A stretch of DNA of 64,000 nt from Providencia rettgeri (GCA_900455085.1 UGTZ01000001.1:1394501-1458500); one strand, 5' to 3'; shown: positions 38,217 to 48,095, numbered from the stretch's first letter. Numbers and translations are program-made. Notes: generated from the letters alone by a model not told the origin.

Positions 38217-40929
38217 ATGTTAACAAAGATTTTGACCAAAGTTTTTGGTAGTCGTAATGACCGTACCTTGCGCCGTTTACGTAAAGAAGTTGAAAAAATT
38301 AATCGTCTTGAACCCGATTTCGAAAAGTTATCTGATGATGAATTAAAAGCAAAAACGGTAGAGTTTCGTGAGCGTTTAACGAAGGGCGAAAGTTTAGAAA
38401 GCATTATCCCTGAGGCATTTGCAACTGTTCGCGAAGCAAGTAAACGTGTATTTGGTATGCGTCACTTTGATGTACAGCTTATCGGTGGAATGGTACTGAA
38501 TGAACGCTGTATCGCAGAAATGCGTACGGGGGAAGGTAAAACATTAACGGCAACACTACCAGCTTATATCAACGCATTAAGTGGCAAAGGGGTTCACGTA
38601 GTTACGGTGAATGACTACTTAGCCAAGCGTGATGCTGAAAATAACCGTCCATTATTTGAATTCTTAGGTTTAACTGTGGGTATCAACCTGCCAGGTATGG
38701 CTCCACCTGCAAAACGTGAAGCGTATGCGGCAGATATTACTTATGGTACTAACAATGAATTTGGCTTTGACTACTTACGTGACAACATGGCATTTAGCCC
38801 TGAAGAGCGTGTTCAGCGTAAATTGCATTATGCTTTGGTGGATGAGGTCGACTCAATTCTTATCGATGAAGCACGTACACCGCTGATTATCTCAGGTCCT
38901 GCGGAAGACAGCTCTGAACTGTACCAAAAAGTAGATAAACTTATTCCATATTTGCAACGTCAAGAGAAAGAAGATTCAGATACTTTCCAAGGGGAAGGCC
39001 ATTTTTCGGTTGATGAAAAATCGCGTCAAGTAACCATAACAGAACGTGGGCTAGTATTAATCGAAGAACTTCTAGCAAAAGAAGGCTTAATGGATGAAGG
39101 AGAATCTTTATATTCACCTTCTAAACATCATGTTAATGCACCATGTAATGGCAGGCTTACGTGCTCACGCATTGTTTACCTTAGACGTTGATTATATTGT
39201 AAAAGACGGCCAAATTGTCATTGTTGACGAACATACGGGCCGTACAATGGAAGGGCGCCGTTGGTCTGATGGCTTACACCAAGCGGTTGAAGCAAAAGAA
39301 GGGGTTGAAATTCAAAATGAAAATCAAACCTTGGCTTCAATTACTTTCCAGAACTATTTCCGTTTATATGAAAAACTTGCAGGTATGACGGGGACGGCGG
39401 ATACCGAGGCATTTGAGTTTAGCTCAATTTATAAACTTGATACAATTGTTATCCCAACTAACCGTCCAATGGTTCGTAAAGATTTACCTGACCTCGTTTA
39501 TATGAACGAAGCGGATAAGTTTGCGGCAATTATTGAAGATATTCGTGAGAGAACCGCCAATGGGCAACCTGTTCTTGTTGGTACGATTTCTATCGAAAAA
39601 TCTGAATTAATTTCTAATGCATTGAAAAAAGCTAAAATTGCTCACAACGTATTGAATGCAAAATTCCATGCAATGGAAGCGGATATCATCGCAAATGCAG
39701 GTCAAGCAGGTGCAGTAACGATCGCAACTAACATGGCCGGTCGTGGTACTGACATTATGTTAGGCGGCAGCTGGCAAACTGAAGTTGCTGCATTAGAAGA
39801 ACCAACTCAAGAGCAAATTGACGAAATCAAAGCAAACTGGAAAGTTCGCCATGATGCTGTTTTAGCCTCAGGTGGTTTACATATTATTGGTACTGAGCGT
39901 CATGAGTCACGTCGTATCGATAACCAGTTACGTGGTCGTGCAGGGCGTCAAGGGGATGCGGGTTCATCTCGTTTTTACCTATCAATGGAAGATGCGCTGA
40001 TGCGTATTTTTGCCTCAGACCGCGTTACAGGAATGATGAAAAAGTTAGGTATGAAGCCAGGTGAAGCTATTGAGCACCCATGGGTGACCAAAGCTATTGC
40101 TAATGCACAACGTAAAGTTGAAAGCCGTAACTTTGATATCCGTAAACAACTACTTGAATATGATGATGTTGCAAGTGACCAACGTCGTGCAATTTATACT
40201 CAACGTAATGAATTACTGGATGGCGGCGACATTAAAGAAACGGTTGATAGCATCCGCCAAGACGTATTAACCACTACGATGGATGCCTATATTCCACCTC
40301 AATCACTTGAAGAAATGTGGGATATCGAAGGGTTACACCAACGTTTAGTCAATGATTTTGACCTCGACTTACCAATCAAAGAGTGGTTAGATAAAGAGCC
40401 AGAGTTACACGAAGAAACATTACGTGAACGTATTATGGCAAAAGCGATTGAAGTTTATGATCGTAAAGAAGAAATTGTTGGCGCAGAAGCGATGCGTAAT
40501 TTCGAAAAAGGTGTCATGTTGCAAACATTAGACACATTATGGAAAGAGCACTTAGCGTCAATGGATTACTTACGCCAAGGCATTCATTTGCGTGGCTATG
40601 CGCAAAAAGATCCTAAACAAGAGTACAAGCGCGAATCTTTCAGCATGTTTGCTAACATGCTTGAAGCATTGAAATATGAAGTGATTAGCACCTTATCTAA
40701 GGTACAAGTTCGTTTACCTGAAGAGGTTGAAGCATTAGAGCAACAGCGTCGTGAAGAAGCTGAGCGTTTAGCGAAAAGGCAACAATTAAGCCATGAAGCG
40801 GGTGCTGAATCTTTAATGACTGAAACCGAGGCTAAAATAGCAACTCAAGGTCACAAAATTGGTCGTAATGATCCTTGTCCTTGCGGCTCAGGTAAAAAAT
40901 ATAAGCAATGTCACGGTCGCTTAAATTAA
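38217..40929 (+). CDS. secA: Preprotein translocase ATPase SecA (frameshifted)
   Basis: Motor of the Sec translocon. Corrected length about 903 residues (E. coli 901). Walker A MRTGEGKTLTA, DEVDSILIDEARTPLIISG, motor-2 region TNMAGRGTDI and RGRAGRQGDAGSSRFYLS, and the C-terminal Zn/SecB-binding tail NDPCPCGSGKKYKQCHGR. One base too many in the A run 39123-39125: expected LYSPSNIMLMHHVMAGLRAH, but the literal frame goes to LYSPSKHHVN and stops at 39191. SecA is essential, so this is most likely an error in the sequence. Follows secM. Confidence 0.94.
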
Positions 40930-40951
40930 TTTATTATTAACTCATTAATAT

Positions 40952-40978
40952 AAAAAAGGCGGGGTAACCCGCCTTTTT
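40952..40978 (+). terminator. Terminator after secA
   Basis: AAAAAAGGCGGG-GTAA-CCCGCCTTTTT: strong stem with flanking A and T tracts, so it could act in both directions. Confidence 0.88.
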
Positions 40979-40990
40979 GACGAAAAAATT

Positions 40991-41398
40991 ATGGAAAAAA
41001 AACATTTGCATATCGCGGCTGGAATTATTCGTAATTCCCAGCAACAAATTTTTATTACTAAACGGCCTGAAGGCACGCATATGGCTGGCTTTTGGGAATT
41101 TCCAGGTGGAAAACTTGAGATTAATGAATCACCTGAAGCGGCATTAATTCGTGAGCTTGAAGAAGAAGTCGGAATTGTAGTGACTAAGAGCGAGTTATTT
41201 CATCGCGTTGATCATGAGTTTGATGACCGTTTCATTACGCTTTATTTTTTTATCGTTACTGCGTGGGAAAATGAACCGTACGGTAAAGAAGGGCAAGATT
41301 CGCGTTGGGTTTGTCAACATGACCTTATTGCTGATGAGTTCCCACCGGCAAACCGTATTATTGTCGATTTATTAACGCAGAGAAGTGAATCAGCTTAA
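40991..41398 (+). CDS. mutT: 8-oxo-dGTP diphosphatase MutT
   Basis: Nudix hydrolase that removes 8-oxo-dGTP from the nucleotide pool. 135 residues (E. coli 129). The Nudix box is complete: GGKLEINESPEAALIRELEEE, at residues about 37-57, with the REXXEE core as RELEEEVG. Starts 13 bases after the secA terminator; its own ribosome site is poor (A-rich). Confidence 0.92.
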   Translation: MEKKHLHIAAGIIRNSQQQIFITKRPEGTHMAGFWEFPGGKLEINESPEAALIRELEEEVGIVVTKSELFHRVDHEFDDRFITLYFFIVTAWENEPYGKEGQDSRWVCQHDLIADEFPPANRIIVDLLTQRSESA

Positions 41399-41413
41399 TA
41401 ACTGATATTGATA

Positions 41414-41451
41414 TTAAGTGGAAAATACACAATGATATATTTTCCACTTAA
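41414..41451. terminator. Bidirectional terminator between mutT and yacG
   Basis: Perfect 14-base inverted repeat TTAAGTGGAAAATA/TATTTTCCACTTAA with a 10-base loop, between two convergent genes. Confidence 0.75.
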
Positions 41452-41475
41452 TTTACTGTGTCGCGACTTAACGTC

Positions 41476-41673
41476 TTATTTATCTGGCTGTTCACTCCAG
41501 TCATCGCTGTCAGAGATATCCCCTTGACTCGTAATTCTTTTTTCCTCACTAGCCCACTCACCAAGGTCAATAAGTTGACAACGCTTACTGCAAAATGGCC
41601 GGAAAGGGCTATTTTCATTCCAAACAACTATCTTTTTGCATGTTGGGCAGTTTACTTCAATGATTTCGCTCAT
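41476..41673 (-). CDS. yacG: DNA gyrase inhibitor YacG
   Basis: Small zinc protein of 65 residues that binds GyrB. Four Zn-binding Cys in two pairs: CPTC at residues 9-12 and CSKRC at 28-32, followed by the family motif LIDLGEWASEE. Acidic tail. Third gene of coaE-zapD-yacG. Confidence 0.93.
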   Translation of the reverse strand: MSEIIEVNCPTCKKIVVWNENSPFRPFCSKRCQLIDLGEWASEEKRITSQGDISDSDDWSEQPDK

Positions 41674-41689
41674 AAATATATATCTCTAG

Positions 41690-42448
41690 CTAGCAACAGG
41701 ATAACTCAAAACTAATTACATCTGGAAGTATACCATTCTCACTGTCGATATGTAGAAAGCGCAATGCAAATCGTGTTTTATGGCCTGAAATTTGTGGGTA
41801 AATAAGGTGCTCAATTGATAATTTGATACGTAGTAACTCTTTACCCTCGACATTATCTTGATAAAAACCATTATGAGATTCTTTTGTTTCGAAATTACCA
41901 CTTTGACGAATTAATGTAAGGACTAGTTTTAATGCATTATTAAGTGGGTCAAGGCTTTGCAGCCATCCATTGATGGTTTTATTTCTTTCAATTTGCGGGA
42001 TATTTAACCAAAGCTGTAAAGTGGGGAGATCAAAGCTACAGCAGCCTCCTGGGATGCTTAGTCGTTGGCGTACCATACTGATAATTTTATCTGTTCGTAA
42101 ATGGTGGCCAAAACGTGAGGCTGACATCAATTTGGCGGTTGTATCAGATAATTGTTCAAGTAATGTAGAAATTAATTGGTTATCGGCATTAGGGGCTTCA
42201 GCCCAACTAGCTAGCTGAATTCGTTGTTTTTCGAGCTCTTTCATGAGCTCAGAACGTACTTCGCCTCTATCAAGAATTTCAATTAATTCTGAAACAGAAC
42301 GAAAAAAGGCAATACCAGTAGAGTAGGAAGTAATATTACTTAGCTCATAAATTTGAGATAAAAGTGTTTCAAGGCGCAACCACGAACGAATTTTTTCATT
42401 CATTGGGTATTCATAAGTAATAAAATTTGTTGCAATTAACTCGCCCAT
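41690..42448 (-). CDS. zapD: Z-ring associated protein ZapD
   Basis: Cytoplasmic FtsZ cross-linker that binds the FtsZ C-terminal peptide. 252 residues (E. coli 247). Family features: YEYPMNEKIRSWLRLE at the start, ELEKQRIQLASWAEAPN and LSIPGGCCSFDLP. Eight bases after coaE, 16 before yacG. Confidence 0.93.
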   Translation of the reverse strand: MGELIATNFITYEYPMNEKIRSWLRLETLLSQIYELSNITSYSTGIAFFRSVSELIEILDRGEVRSELMKELEKQRIQLASWAEAPNADNQLISTLLEQLSDTTAKLMSASRFGHHLRTDKIISMVRQRLSIPGGCCSFDLPTLQLWLNIPQIERNKTINGWLQSLDPLNNALKLVLTLIRQSGNFETKESHNGFYQDNVEGKELLRIKLSIEHLIYPQISGHKTRFALRFLHIDSENGILPDVISFELSCC

Positions 42449-42456
42449 TTTAATTC

Positions 42457-43074
42457 CTATTTTTTTATTTTTGCTAGTGTTAAGTACTGGTTATGTAACG
42501 CGGCTACCTTGGTTGAGAGATCCCTATCATGAGAATGGTTTGTAATTATATCATTGGCATAATCAAGTCGTTTTTCACGGCTAACTTGTGCATTAAGTAT
42601 ATTAGTAACTTGTTCTAAACTGGTCTTATCTCTTTTTAGAGTACGTTGAATTTGCTCTTCAACAGTAACATCAACAACTAATACCCTATCTGCCAAATGA
42701 TGAATATTATTTTCAATCAATAAAGGGACTACCCATAATAGATAAGGGTAATTTATTTGTTGAAATTGTTTTTGTGTTTCTTGTTGGATCAATGGATGAA
42801 GTAGAGCATTCAGCCATTTTTTTTCATCAGGTTTGGAAAAAATAATTTCTCTTAAGCGCTGCCTATTTAGAGCTCCGTTAGGAAGAATGACATCCTTACC
42901 GAAGTGGCGAGTAATGCTTTTTAGAGCTGGGCTGTTAGGCTCAACAACTTGTCGTGCAATCACATCCGCATCAACTAGGGGAACTCCAAGTTTTGCAAAC
43001 TCGTTTGCAACAGTTGTTTTACCACTTCCAATACCACCTGTTAAAGCAACTATATAAGGCATATGATTATTCAT
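42457..43074 (-). CDS. coaE: Dephospho-CoA kinase CoaE
   Basis: Final step of coenzyme A synthesis. 205 residues. P-loop ALTGGIGSGKTTVA near residue 15, LVDADVIARQVVEP, and LNALLHPLIQQET. The start may instead be the ATG at 43062 (MPYIVALTGG), which lines up better with E. coli; neither has a clear ribosome site. A hexamer repeat tract lies 119 bases upstream. guaC, found beside coaE in E. coli, is absent here. Confidence 0.93.
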   Translation of the reverse strand: MNNHMPYIVALTGGIGSGKTTVANEFAKLGVPLVDADVIARQVVEPNSPALKSITRHFGKDVILPNGALNRQRLREIIFSKPDEKKWLNALLHPLIQQETQKQFQQINYPYLLWVVPLLIENNIHHLADRVLVVDVTVEEQIQRTLKRDKTSLEQVTNILNAQVSREKRLDYANDIITNHSHDRDLSTKVAALHNQYLTLAKIKK

Positions 43075-43193
43075 TTACTCGTTGAAAAAAAACAGATTAC
43101 ACTGAAATAAATCATTTGTCTTCATCCAAAGTAATATTACTGTGAATAGATTAAAAAATAAATCGATATATTATATATTAAAGGGGAAACATA

Positions 43194-43239
43194 ATATCTA
43201 TATCTATATCTATATCTATATCTATATCTATATCTATCT
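43194..43239. repeat. Hexanucleotide tandem repeat (ATATCT)7
   Basis: Seven perfect copies of ATATCT (43194-43235) plus a partial copy ATCT. It lies between the end of hofC and the start of coaE, in the region that would hold a coaE promoter. Such tracts change copy number by slippage. Confidence 0.95.
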
Positions 43240-43247
43240 GAAATTAT

Positions 43248-44435
43248 TTATAACTCAGTTATAACATTACCTAAATTAAATATAGGTAGATACATTGCTA
43301 GCATGACGATACCCACGAGTATAGCAATTAAAACGAGTAAAATAGGTTCAAGGTTTTTTAGGTTTTTTTCGGTAATGAAAATATATTGCTCTGAATAATA
43401 TTTGAATAAATAATTGGAAAAATAGTGTATTTTTCCAGATTCTTCAGCAATAGACATTAGCTGTACAGCTAAATCAGGAAAAAACTTAGTTTGCCTCATA
43501 GCATAAGAGAGCAATTCTCCTTTATGTACCGATATATGTACGTGTTTGCAGTCTTTTTTATATTGATTATTATTAATGGTTTGAATAGTACACTTTAAAC
43601 ATTCAGATAATGATAACCCTACATTAATAGTTGAATGCATCGTTAAAAAATATAAACTTAAATTATGAAGTTGTAATGATTTTTTTAATATGGGTAAATG
43701 CATTATTGTTTTTTTTAATAAGTTCAGTGCCTTTTCCTTAAATTTAAATATGAAAGGTAATAAAAATAGAATAAGACTAAGTAAGTAGGGTAAATATTCC
43801 CTTAGGAAACTTGATATGAAAGTTATAGTTTTTGTAATGAGTGGTAGTTCGTGTCTAACATTTTGATAGATACTTTCAAATTGAGGAACAACATAGATCA
43901 TCATAATGGCTAATAAAACTATAGAAAAAGATGATAGAATTATTGGGTATCGTGTCGATTTACTGATGAGTAAAGATACTTTATTGTTATGCTCTAAAAT
44001 TGAATTGATTGTACTAAAGCTTTCCTCGTACTGCCCTGTTTTCTCGGCAACGGTAATAATACTGATTACTGTATCATTAAAAATGGTGGGATGTTCTTTT
44101 AAATATTGTGAAAACCTCTCTCCTTTTTCAATATGGATTATTAAATTTTCGATAATATCAGTCCAAAATGGAAGGGGGCAGTTAGTATGCAATATTTTTA
44201 AACATTGTATGAGGTTAATACCTGATGATGATAATAAAGATAATTGATGAAAAAAATGAATTCGATAATTAATGTTTTTTTTATCTAATGTAAATAGTGT
44301 TTTTAATTTTATTTTTATAGGAATTAAATTTCTTTCAGTTATGTTAATAAAAGCATGTTTTTTACTTTTTGCTATTAGTGTACTGTGTTTTAATTGGTTT
44401 TTAAAATCAATGGCAATATATGAATAAATAAACAT
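43248..44435 (-). CDS. hofC: Type IV pilus assembly inner membrane protein HofC
   Basis: PilC/GspF-family platform protein of 395 residues, with two T2SSF domains: the first around FFHQLSLLSSSGINLIQCLK, the second around LHNLSLYFLTMHSTINVGLS. There are three to four membrane segments, including ILSSFSIVLLAIMMIYVVP and the C-terminal ILLVLIAILVGIVMLAMYLP. Starts one base after hofB. Very AT-rich and Lys/Asn/Ile-rich compared with the core genes around it. With hofB and ppdD it forms the same operon as in E. coli. Confidence 0.88.
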   Translation of the reverse strand: MFIYSYIAIDFKNQLKHSTLIAKSKKHAFINITERNLIPIKIKLKTLFTLDKKNINYRIHFFHQLSLLSSSGINLIQCLKILHTNCPLPFWTDIIENLIIHIEKGERFSQYLKEHPTIFNDTVISIITVAEKTGQYEESFSTINSILEHNNKVSLLISKSTRYPIILSSFSIVLLAIMMIYVVPQFESIYQNVRHELPLITKTITFISSFLREYLPYLLSLILFLLPFIFKFKEKALNLLKKTIMHLPILKKSLQLHNLSLYFLTMHSTINVGLSLSECLKCTIQTINNNQYKKDCKHVHISVHKGELLSYAMRQTKFFPDLAVQLMSIAEESGKIHYFSNYLFKYYSEQYIFITEKNLKNLEPILLVLIAILVGIVMLAMYLPIFNLGNVITEL

Positions 44436-44436
44436 G

Positions 44437-45837
44437 TTAATTTACTCCATTTCCGATAATAGAATAGATTTCTTGAAGTGTGGTTTCACCCATTTCAACG
44501 CATTCTATACCTGCATCAAAAAGGCTAACAAAATTATTTGGATTTTCTAATGTATTATTTTTAAAAATTTCACAGATATTGCTTTGATCTATGTATTCAT
44601 AAATTGCAGTTCTTCCCATAAAACCAGAAAAACAAAGCTCACAGCCTTTTGAGGACCATTCATTGATTATATGGTTATTATGCAATTCAGTTTTTTTAGG
44701 TATTGTTTCTTTGCAGTGAGGACAAAGTTTTCGTACTAGCCTCTGTGCAATAACCATTTTTAAGCAAGATTTAAGTTGACTATTTTCTATCCCCAATTGA
44801 TTCATTCGCTCTATAGCACTAATTGTACAATTTGTGTGCAGTGTTGACAAAACTAGATGACCAGTTTGAGCCGCTCGGGTCGCAATCTTAGCGGTTTCTT
44901 CATCACGGATTTCACCAATCATAATGACATCAGGGTCTTGCCGTAGAAGCGCCCTCAAAATAAAAGAAAAATTAAGTTTGTATTTTTCATTGACTTGGGT
45001 TTGGTTGATCCCTTGTAGGGGGATTTCAATAGGGTCCTCAATGGTTGTTATATTTCTTGAGGATTGATTTAAATATTCTAGATAACTATAAAGTGTTACT
45101 GTTTTACCACTTCCTGTTGGCCCTGTGACTAAAATTAATCCTTGTGGCCGATTTAAATATTCTTTTAACCGTTCAAGAAGGGAAGAGCACATCCCTATGT
45201 GCTCTAAAGAATATTTTAATTGCGTATTCAAAATACGTAAGACTAACTTTTCACCATGAATGGTCGGAATGCTAGAAAGACGAATACTATAATTTTGCCC
45301 GTCAAAATACCAACTCATTTGACCATCTTGTGGAAGCCTTTTTTCCGCTATATTCATTTTTGCTAGTATTTTTATACGAGCAATAATTTCGCTATTAATT
45401 TCATAAGGAGGAGAGGGAATAAAATATAGCTTCCCATCTACACGTAATCTAATTTTTAACCCTTGTTTGGTTGGTTCAAGGTGTATATCAGATGAGCGTT
45501 TATGAACCGCTGTTTTTAATAATTCCTCAACAAAATTAATTGCAGGTGATGATGTGTTTAATAGTTCGGTTTCTTGAGATTGATAATTTGTTTCCTCCTC
45601 TTTTATTTCATGTACTGTGTTATTAAAATAATGGTCTATTTTTTCTTTTGGCCAAATATCATAACAGACAGGGACGCTAGCAATAAATTTTAATGTGGCT
45701 ATTAAGTTATCATCCGGTTTTTTAGCAGCGGCGATAGATAATCTTTTTTGATTATAATCGATGATTATAATGTAATTTTTATCACATAAGCTCTTAAGTT
45801 CTTTATAAATAAATTGGTCATTTTTAGTTATATTCAT
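44437..45837 (-). CDS. hofB: Type IV pilus assembly ATPase HofB
   Basis: PilB/GspE-family hexameric ATPase driving pilus extension. About 466 residues. Walker A GPTGSGKTVTLYS, Asp box TIEDPIEIPL, Walker B PDVIMIGEIRDEETA, His box GHLVLSTLHTN, and a four-Cys Zn site (LCPHC, then CELCFSG). The ATG at 45837 is preferred; a TTG four codons upstream also lies in frame directly after ppdD. Its N-terminal domain is short relative to PilB. Confidence 0.88.
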   Translation of the reverse strand: MNITKNDQFIYKELKSLCDKNYIIIIDYNQKRLSIAAAKKPDDNLIATLKFIASVPVCYDIWPKEKIDHYFNNTVHEIKEEETNYQSQETELLNTSSPAINFVEELLKTAVHKRSSDIHLEPTKQGLKIRLRVDGKLYFIPSPPYEINSEIIARIKILAKMNIAEKRLPQDGQMSWYFDGQNYSIRLSSIPTIHGEKLVLRILNTQLKYSLEHIGMCSSLLERLKEYLNRPQGLILVTGPTGSGKTVTLYSYLEYLNQSSRNITTIEDPIEIPLQGINQTQVNEKYKLNFSFILRALLRQDPDVIMIGEIRDEETAKIATRAAQTGHLVLSTLHTNCTISAIERMNQLGIENSQLKSCLKMVIAQRLVRKLCPHCKETIPKKTELHNNHIINEWSSKGCELCFSGFMGRTAIYEYIDQSNICEIFKNNTLENPNNFVSLFDAGIECVEMGETTLQEIYSIIGNGVN

Positions 45838-45849
45838 AAACAGTTCCAA

Positions 45850-46275
45850 TTAAAATACAAATGTTTTTTCACATAGTGACTTTAAGTTAGCATTATTTTT
45901 ATTTTCACAAACAACTGCCCAGTTAAAGGGTTTATCTAAGGTTGGAAGGGTTGGTGTTAATATGACTTTTAAGTCTGATAATGATTTACCAGTAGAAAGT
46001 GTAATAACCCCAGATTTAACGTCTATCTTATTAATGTATTTCCCTGTTATATTTGTAGGAATATCATCACCACCTCCATTGCATTGCGATAAACTCCTTC
46101 GATTAAAACTACATATTTCTACACTGTTTTTATAAGGGATTATAGTTTGGAGTACATCAGTCATTGCCGCTTTTTGCATATAGCTTTGATAGCCAGGGAT
46201 CGCAATAGCACTTAGAATTGATATAATTGCAATTACTACCATAATTTCAATGAGTGAAAATCCTTGTTGATTCAT
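45850..46275 (-). CDS. ppdD: Type IV prepilin PpdD
   Basis: Major pilin-like protein of 141 residues. Class III signal: short leader MNQQG cut before F, then the hydrophobic helix FSLIEIMVVIAIISILSAIA with the conserved Glu5. Cys residues in the C-terminal globular part (ICSFNRRSLSQC, VVCENK, SLCEKTFVF) can form disulfides. The SD GGAGG lies in a hairpin. Confidence 0.92.
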   Translation of the reverse strand: MNQQGFSLIEIMVVIAIISILSAIAIPGYQSYMQKAAMTDVLQTIIPYKNSVEICSFNRRSLSQCNGGGDDIPTNITGKYINKIDVKSGVITLSTGKSLSDLKVILTPTLPTLDKPFNWAVVCENKNNANLKSLCEKTFVF

Positions 46276-46283
46276 AAATAAAA

Positions 46284-46306
46284 ACCTCCGTTGTTAAGTG
46301 AGGTTT
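46284..46306 (-). promoter_or_regulatory. Hairpin masking the ppdD ribosome binding site
   Basis: On the minus strand AACCTC pairs with GAGGTT around a ~10-base loop; the right arm is the SD GGAGG itself, and TTTTTATTT then leads into the ATG. It could act as a translational switch or as a leader terminator. Confidence 0.5.
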
Positions 46307-46498
46307 CATCATAATTAAATTTTTAAGTTAAAGTTAGATGCTAAAAAAAACAGTGAGAAGCACTTTGTAAATATTTATTGGGAAATAGATAAGATTGCAT
46401 TTTTCTTCGATCAGCTTCGCAATAAATAATAAAGATAAAATAGGAGGTGGAGTTTTTCGATAAATTAAGTGAAGATAAATGCGCCTGTTTTGTATTCA

Positions 46499-46526
46499 CG
46501 GGTAAGATCAATATAGATATTACCCG
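46499..46526 (-). terminator. Possible terminator after ampD
   Basis: CGGGTAA/TTACCCG stem with a 14-base loop just past the ampD stop. T tract is poor, so confidence is modest. Confidence 0.45.
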
Positions 46527-46543
46527 GAATAATAATTGAATCA

Positions 46544-47098
46544 TTAATTATTTAATTTACTTTTATAATGCGTCCAATCAAAAAATGGTCCAGGATCTGT
46601 TTTGCGACCAGGAGCAATATTACTGTGGCCGGTAATATTATTTTTAATTAGTGGGTACTCAATTATAAGTAAATTAGTTAAATAAGTAAGGGATTGATAT
46701 TGTACTTCGGTAAATGGTTCAAAATCAGTGCCTTCTAATTCAATACCAATAGAAAAATCGTTACATTTTTCTTGGCCTTGGTAGGAAGACTGCCCAGCAT
46801 GCCAAGCTCGTAAATGAAAGGGGACATATTGAATGATGGTGCCGTCACGGCGTATTAAGCAATGAGCAGAAACTCGAAGATGTTTGATTTCATTAAAAAA
46901 TGGGTGTTCATCAGGGTTTAAAGTCCCTGTAAATAATTGGTTTATATAAGGGCCACCAAATTGGCCTGGTGGAAGGCTGATATTATGAATGACTAACAGA
47001 GAAGGTATGGTATTCGTGGGGCGCTCATCATGGTGTGGAGAAGGGATATGAGTCACATTATTTAGCCAACCATTGTGTATTTTCATATCGTTATCCAT
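46544..47098 (-). CDS. ampD: 1,6-anhydro-MurNAc-L-alanine amidase AmpD
   Basis: Cytoplasmic Zn amidase of peptidoglycan recycling. Where AmpR and AmpC exist, its loss raises beta-lactamase expression. 184 residues. Zn ligands His38 (LLVIHNISLPPG), His158 (TGHSNIAPGRK) and Asp168 (TDPGPFFDW); SIGIELEGTDF carries the catalytic-region Glu. Divergent from nadC. ampE, its usual downstream partner, is absent. Confidence 0.95.
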   Translation of the reverse strand: MDNDMKIHNGWLNNVTHIPSPHHDERPTNTIPSLLVIHNISLPPGQFGGPYINQLFTGTLNPDEHPFFNEIKHLRVSAHCLIRRDGTIIQYVPFHLRAWHAGQSSYQGQEKCNDFSIGIELEGTDFEPFTEVQYQSLTYLTNLLIIEYPLIKNNITGHSNIAPGRKTDPGPFFDWTHYKSKLNN

Positions 47099-47192
47099 AG
47101 TATTCTCTTTTCTTTTTTGTTAACACTCGTTATCTGCAAACGAAAAGATTAGCATAGATGAAACAAAGCGAGTGCACATTTTGGAGTTAAAA

Positions 47193-48095
47193 ATGACGAT
47201 ACGGCGATATGATGAACAGCAAAGACGTGAAATGCTTTTTGAGCGGTTACAAATTGATATTCCTTTTATGGTCAGCGTGGCTTTGAAAGAAGATTTAGGT
47301 CAGTCTATTGATTATAAAAAAGATATCACTGGTCAGCTGTTAAATATAGATGCGCAAGCGAGTGCTCGAATTATTACTCGCGAACATGGCGTTTTTTGTG
47401 GGAAGCAATGGTTAGATGAGGTCTTTCTTCAACTTGGCGGGCAAGTCAAAATTGATTGGAAAGTTCAAGACGGTGAAACTGTTACTCCTAACCAAGTTCT
47501 CTGTGAGATGCAGGGCCCATCCCAAATTCTATTAACAGGTGAGCGCACCTCTTTGAATTTCATTCAAACGCTCTCTTCTGTTTCAAGTATAACTGCTGAA
47601 TATGTAAAACAAATCACTGGTACAAGAGCGAAGTTACTTGACACACGTAAAACTATTCCGGGCTTAAGGACCGCTTTAAAATATGCGGTATTGATGGGGG
47701 GGGGGGTTAACCATCGCTTAGGTTTATCTGATGCCTACTTAATAAAAGAAAACCATATTATATCAGCTGGTTCAGTCGAACGAGCTGTTGAATTAGCGCG
47801 TAGCGTGCATCCAGATGTCCCTATAGAAATTGAAGTTGAAAGTTTAGATGAGTTATTACGAGCCTTAAAAGCGCAAGCGGATATCATCATGTTAGATAAC
47901 TTTACTCCAGTCATGATGAAAGAAGCTGTGGTGTTAACGGCAGGTAAAGCTGCACTTGAAGTTTCAGGCGATGTCACATTAGATACGATAAAAGAGTTCG
48001 CAGAAACAGGGGTTGACTTTATTTCTGTTGGTGCGCTAACCAAACATATTAAAGCCATGGATTTGTCTATGCGTTTTATTGATAAAAATCAGTAA
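47193..48095 (+). CDS. nadC: Quinolinate phosphoribosyltransferase NadC
   Basis: Converts quinolinate to nicotinate mononucleotide in NAD synthesis. About 300 residues. Motifs: SVALKEDLGQ, TRKTIPGLRTALKYAV, HRLGLSDAYLIKENH, EIEVESLDEL, and DIIMLDNF. The ATG at 47193 with GGAG upstream is chosen over an in-frame GTG at 47172. It contains a run of eleven G at 47696-47706 (LMGGGVNH), in the correct frame here but highly slippage-prone. Oriented opposite to E. coli relative to hofCB-ppdD. Confidence 0.95.
   Translation: MTIRRYDEQQRREMLFERLQIDIPFMVSVALKEDLGQSIDYKKDITGQLLNIDAQASARIITREHGVFCGKQWLDEVFLQLGGQVKIDWKVQDGETVTPNQVLCEMQGPSQILLTGERTSLNFIQTLSSVSSITAEYVKQITGTRAKLLDTRKTIPGLRTALKYAVLMGGGVNHRLGLSDAYLIKENHIISAGSVERAVELARSVHPDVPIEIEVESLDELLRALKAQADIIMLDNFTPVMMKEAVVLTAGKAALEVSGDVTLDTIKEFAETGVDFISVGALTKHIKAMDLSMRFIDKNQ

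Noticed and set aside
43194..43239. CRISPR-like array
   Set aside because: The unit is only six bases with no spacers; it is a microsatellite.
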